Assembly (NCBI GenBank): GCA_018066065.1
Contig: JAGHSC010000031.1
Coordinates: forward strand, 1-9,155
From: Candidatus Cryptobacteroides faecihippi
GTDB lineage: Bacteria > Bacteroidota > Bacteroidia > Bacteroidales > UBA932
Length of the DNA stretch: 9,155 nucleotides
Direction of reading: 5' to 3'
Each line of letters begins with the position of its first letter. Positions within the stretch are counted from its first letter, which is position 1. This document shows positions 7,359 to 9,155 of this stretch, in pieces. Made by a program: the position numbers and the translations under genes. The notes under the pieces were generated by a model. It was not told the DNA's origin. It saw only the letters and a program-made list of their open reading frames with translations, and did not search any database.

Positions 7359-7380
7359 ATTCTCTTTTCCTATAGCTGGA

Positions 7381-7656
7381 TTATCGACGGAGACCGAGCT
7401 CCTTGACAATCTTTCTGTATCTCTCGATGTCAGTCTTCTGGAGATAGTCCAGAACTGAACGTCTCTTACCTACGAGGCGAAGAAGGGAACGACGGGTTAC
7501 AGTGTCTTTCTTGTTCTTCTTGAGGTGCTCGGTAAGATGATTGATACGGTAGGAAAATAAAGCAACTTGACTCTCTGGTGAGCCGGTGTCTGTATTAGAC
7601 TTCCCGTACTTGGCGAAAATCTCTTGCTTCTTGTCGGCTTCCAAATACTCTGCCAT
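7381..7656 (-). CDS. rpsO: 30S ribosomal protein S15
   Basis: Primary 16S rRNA-binding protein of the small-subunit central domain, placed early in 30S assembly. The 91 residues cover the whole family (E. coli has 89). Conserved parts are TGSPESQVAL (24-33), INHLTEHLKKNKKD (38-51), TRRSLLRLVGKRRSVLDYL (54-72) and the terminal ELGLRR. The start is at a Met directly before AEYLEADKK, about the family's usual N-terminus. The gene has its own consensus promoter upstream and a hairpin before pnp downstream. In several bacteria S15 represses its own translation by binding its mRNA leader, and the leader here is a candidate for such control. Confidence 0.98.
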   Translation of the reverse strand: MAEYLEADKKQEIFAKYGKSNTDTGSPESQVALFSYRINHLTEHLKKNKKDTVTRRSLLRLVGKRRSVLDYLQKTDIERYRKIVKELGLRR

Positions 7657-7692
7657 TTTCGCAAAAAATTCTGTGGTTGATAAACTAAACTT

Positions 7693-7713
7693 CTCTCCGC
7701 ACCATGCGGAAAG
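7693..7713 (-). promoter_or_regulatory. Hairpin at the 5' end of the rpsO leader
   Basis: On the minus strand the leader can form a 9-bp stem (CTTTCCGCA with TGCGGAGAG, one U-G pair) with a three-base TGG loop. It starts almost exactly where transcription from the rpsO promoter should begin, and about 36 bases remain between it and the rpsO start codon. No T-run follows, so it is not an intrinsic terminator. It could stabilise the transcript or form part of an S15-binding site. The structure is clear; the function is inferred. Confidence 0.55.
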
Positions 7714-7717
7714 CCTG

Positions 7718-7748
7718 CAAATGTAGCTATAAAATTCAGTTATTCAAA
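7718..7748 (-). promoter_or_regulatory. Bacteroidota-type promoter of rpsO
   Basis: On the minus strand TTTG (7745-7748) is followed by exactly 19 bases and then TACATTTG (7718-7725), a full match to the TTTG / TAnnTTTG consensus of the primary sigma factor of Bacteroidota. Transcription should start near 7711-7714, giving a leader of about 55 bases before rpsO. The -33 box lies inside the last codons of the upstream CPBP protease gene. The promoter would drive rpsO and, by read-through, pnp. Confidence 0.85.
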
Positions 7749-8722
7749 ATATTTTGATCAACCGATGCCTCTTTCTCGGCCTTTTCCTTCATAAGCAGGT
7801 CATCTGCACTCGGGATCACATCGCTGTTGCCCTGCTGCGAAGCCAACGGAATCTCGTTCAGGCTCTTGATGAACAAGACCATGACAGCTGCGCTGACAAT
7901 GAGTATGATTGCATATTCCCAGGCAGGAATCAGCTCCACGATGCTCTTGGCCTCTTCTATCTTCTCACCACCGAAATGGCCCAGCAGGACAGAAAGAGCG
8001 TTGTTGGCGCAGTGCATCAGGATGGTGGTCTTCAGGGATCCGGTCCGGTAATAGACATAGCCGAGCAGGCATCCCATGATGAAAGCGGTGATGCCCTGCC
8101 AGAGATTGCCGTGAATGAGCGCGAAGAACAATGCGGAGATCGCTATGGCAAGGGCCGGGGACATCTTCCTGCCTGGCTCTCTGCCTTTCATCTCATGGTT
8201 GAGCAGACCTCTCAGGAGGACGCCCCTGCACATCCATTCCTCAAGGATAGGGGCGAAGACTGCTGCGCACAGCAGGTTGACCCAGAGAGGACCGGTGGTG
8301 AGGCCTTTCATCGCCTCCTTCATGACATCGGACATCTCCGGGAGATAGTTGTTGATCAGCTCCAGCATCATCGCCATGGCAAAAGTGGCGATGACGGCCA
8401 TGACGGCGGTCTTTGCACCTCCGGCTTTCCCGAAATGATTGCTGTCCAGGGCATATCCTCTGTCAAAGGTCGAGTTGCAGCTGCTCTTGTACTTCACGTA
8501 GATCAGCAGCGGCACGAACTGGAGCGGGTACATCACGAGCAGAAGGTAGCACTTCGGCACGTTCCCGAGGACCATCGGCATGCAGACAACAGATGCCAGG
8601 GCCATTCCGGCGAGGAACAATGCAAGGATCATGAACATGCCGGAAATGCCGGGAGTGTACCATGAGCATGCACCGAAGAAATCGTAGTTCTTCTCCACTT
8701 TACGGTTCTTGAAGAATGACAT
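7736..8722 (-). CDS. CPBP-family intramembrane glutamic protease
   Basis: Multi-pass membrane protein of the CPBP (Abi, type II CAAX protease) family, 328 residues. The family cuts peptide bonds within the membrane; eukaryotic Rce1 trims prenylated CAAX proteins, while most bacterial substrates are unknown. The three family motifs are complete: EEWMCRG (161-167; Glu161, Glu162 and Arg166), FFALIHG (199-205; His204) and HCANN (237-241). Hydrophobic segments are seen at about 27-52, 57-77, 104-125, 146-160, 189-203, 210-225 and 268-285. The N-terminal 20 residues are charged and the last ~40 form a hydrophilic tail rich in Glu, Lys and Asp. The gene starts 12 bases after the nucleotidyltransferase stop, suggesting co-transcription. 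No terminator is visible between it and the rpsO promoter, so read-through into rpsO is possible. Roles reported for relatives include bacteriocin self-immunity and protein processing, but nothing nearby points to one. Confidence 0.9.
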   Translation of the reverse strand: MSFFKNRKVEKNYDFFGACSWYTPGISGMFMILALFLAGMALASVVCMPMVLGNVPKCYLLLVMYPLQFVPLLIYVKYKSSCNSTFDRGYALDSNHFGKAGGAKTAVMAVIATFAMAMMLELINNYLPEMSDVMKEAMKGLTTGPLWVNLLCAAVFAPILEEWMCRGVLLRGLLNHEMKGREPGRKMSPALAIAISALFFALIHGNLWQGITAFIMGCLLGYVYYRTGSLKTTILMHCANNALSVLLGHFGGEKIEEAKSIVELIPAWEYAIILIVSAAVMVLFIKSLNEIPLASQQGNSDVIPSADDLLMKEKAEKEASVDQNILNN

Positions 8723-8734
8723 GACCTGTGATTG

Positions 8735-9155
8735 TTATTTCCATAGTGGGCTTGGGTATGTGCCGTTGTCGACGAGTTCCTGGAACTTCGCCACGACACC
8801 GGGACGGTCTTCCTTGAAGGTCACGCCGAACCAGTGGGAGTCGGTCGAGAGAACCTTGCAGCTGTAGCCCTTATCCTTGATGAGGCGGTCGACTGCGAAC
8901 GGGATGTAGAATTCTTTCTTGAGCTCGTTGAGGTTCTGCTCGAGGAAGGATTCGAAGACCTCTTCACTCAGATCGAAATAGTCAGGGGTGAAGCCCCACA
9001 TGTTCATGGAGCAGAGGTTGCTGCCGTCAAGCTCAACATGGTTCTGGCCGGAAACGGTGTTGTCGCCGTAGATCTTTCCGTCAGCTTCCTTGCCGATGCA
9101 GAGACATTCTTCGATTTTCGAAAGGTTTCCATCGGCATCATAGGAACATATTCCC
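8735..9155 (-). CDS. Nucleotidyltransferase, C-terminal part (runs off the right edge)
   Basis: Partial gene: the reading frame stays open to the window end and its 5' part is outside. The 139 visible residues begin GICSYDADGNLSKIEEC and end NGTYPSPLWK. SMNMWGFTPDYFDLSEE, EFYIPFAVDRLI and HWFGVTFKEDRPGVVAKF are typical of the second half of Bacteroidales nucleotidyltransferases of the NTP_transferase (sugar-phosphate nucleotidyl transfer) type, full length around 300 residues. The family joins an NTP to a sugar or similar phosphate, but the substrate cannot be told from this end, and the N-terminal GxGxR nucleotide loop is not in view. The Met at 9007 is an internal methionine, not the start, because the conserved sequence continues upstream of it. 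The CPBP protease gene follows after 12 bases. Confidence 0.85.
   Translation of the reverse strand, partial: GICSYDADGNLSKIEECLCIGKEADGKIYGDNTVSGQNHVELDGSNLCSMNMWGFTPDYFDLSEEVFESFLEQNLNELKKEFYIPFAVDRLIKDKGYSCKVLSTDSHWFGVTFKEDRPGVVAKFQELVDNGTYPSPLWK

Noticed and set aside
7754..8665. A 303-codon open frame on the plus strand opposite the CPBP protease gene
   Set aside because: It mirrors a gene with complete protease motifs, its translation is rich in His, Gln and Asp with no recognisable fold, and it has no promoter. GC-rich codon use on the true strand explains the open frame.
8735..9007. A stand-alone 90-residue small protein starting at 9007
   Set aside because: The frame continues upstream with matching nucleotidyltransferase sequence to the window edge, so this is the end of a larger gene.

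Overview
The window looks like an ordinary, gene-dense piece of chromosome from a gut-type Bacteroidales (phylum Bacteroidota). Supporting signs are an exact Bacteroidota promoter (TTTG, 19-base spacer, TAnnTTTG) ahead of rpsO, gene starts without clear Shine-Dalgarno sequences, a CotH-type lipoprotein, and protein sequences that read like Bacteroidales homologues. The DNA is moderately GC-rich for the order. I cannot name the genus from sequence alone.

Left region, plus strand (115-3488): three tightly spaced genes that look like one operon. They encode a short-chain dehydrogenase that is probably D-mannonate oxidoreductase (fructuronate reductase), mannonate dehydratase UxuA, and an exported GH29 alpha-L-fucosidase. 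The first two would convert fructuronate to mannonate and then to 2-keto-3-deoxygluconate. The fucosidase would release L-fucose from a glycan outside the cytoplasm. The pairing suggests a glycan carrying both uronic acid and fucose, but this is inference. A strong hairpin at 3511-3543 closes the operon and also terminates the convergent gene on the other side.

Right region, minus strand (3567-9155), in transcription order: the C-terminal part of a sugar-phosphate-type nucleotidyltransferase running off the right edge, a CPBP-family intramembrane protease 12 bases downstream of it, rpsO (ribosomal protein S15) with its own clear promoter and a hairpin leader, pnp (polynucleotide phosphorylase) with a long Arg/Asp-rich repeat tail, and a CotH-kinase-fold lipoprotein. 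Hairpin terminators sit after rpsO, after pnp and after the CotH gene. The rpsO-pnp order is the widely conserved one. S15 autoregulation and attenuation between rpsO and pnp are the main regulatory possibilities.

I found no RNA genes, insertion sequences, prophage, CRISPR array or defence system. I do not see a new multi-gene system. The points most worth following up are the rpsO leader, the octad-repeat tail of PNPase, the fucosidase-uronate linkage and the CotH lipoprotein.
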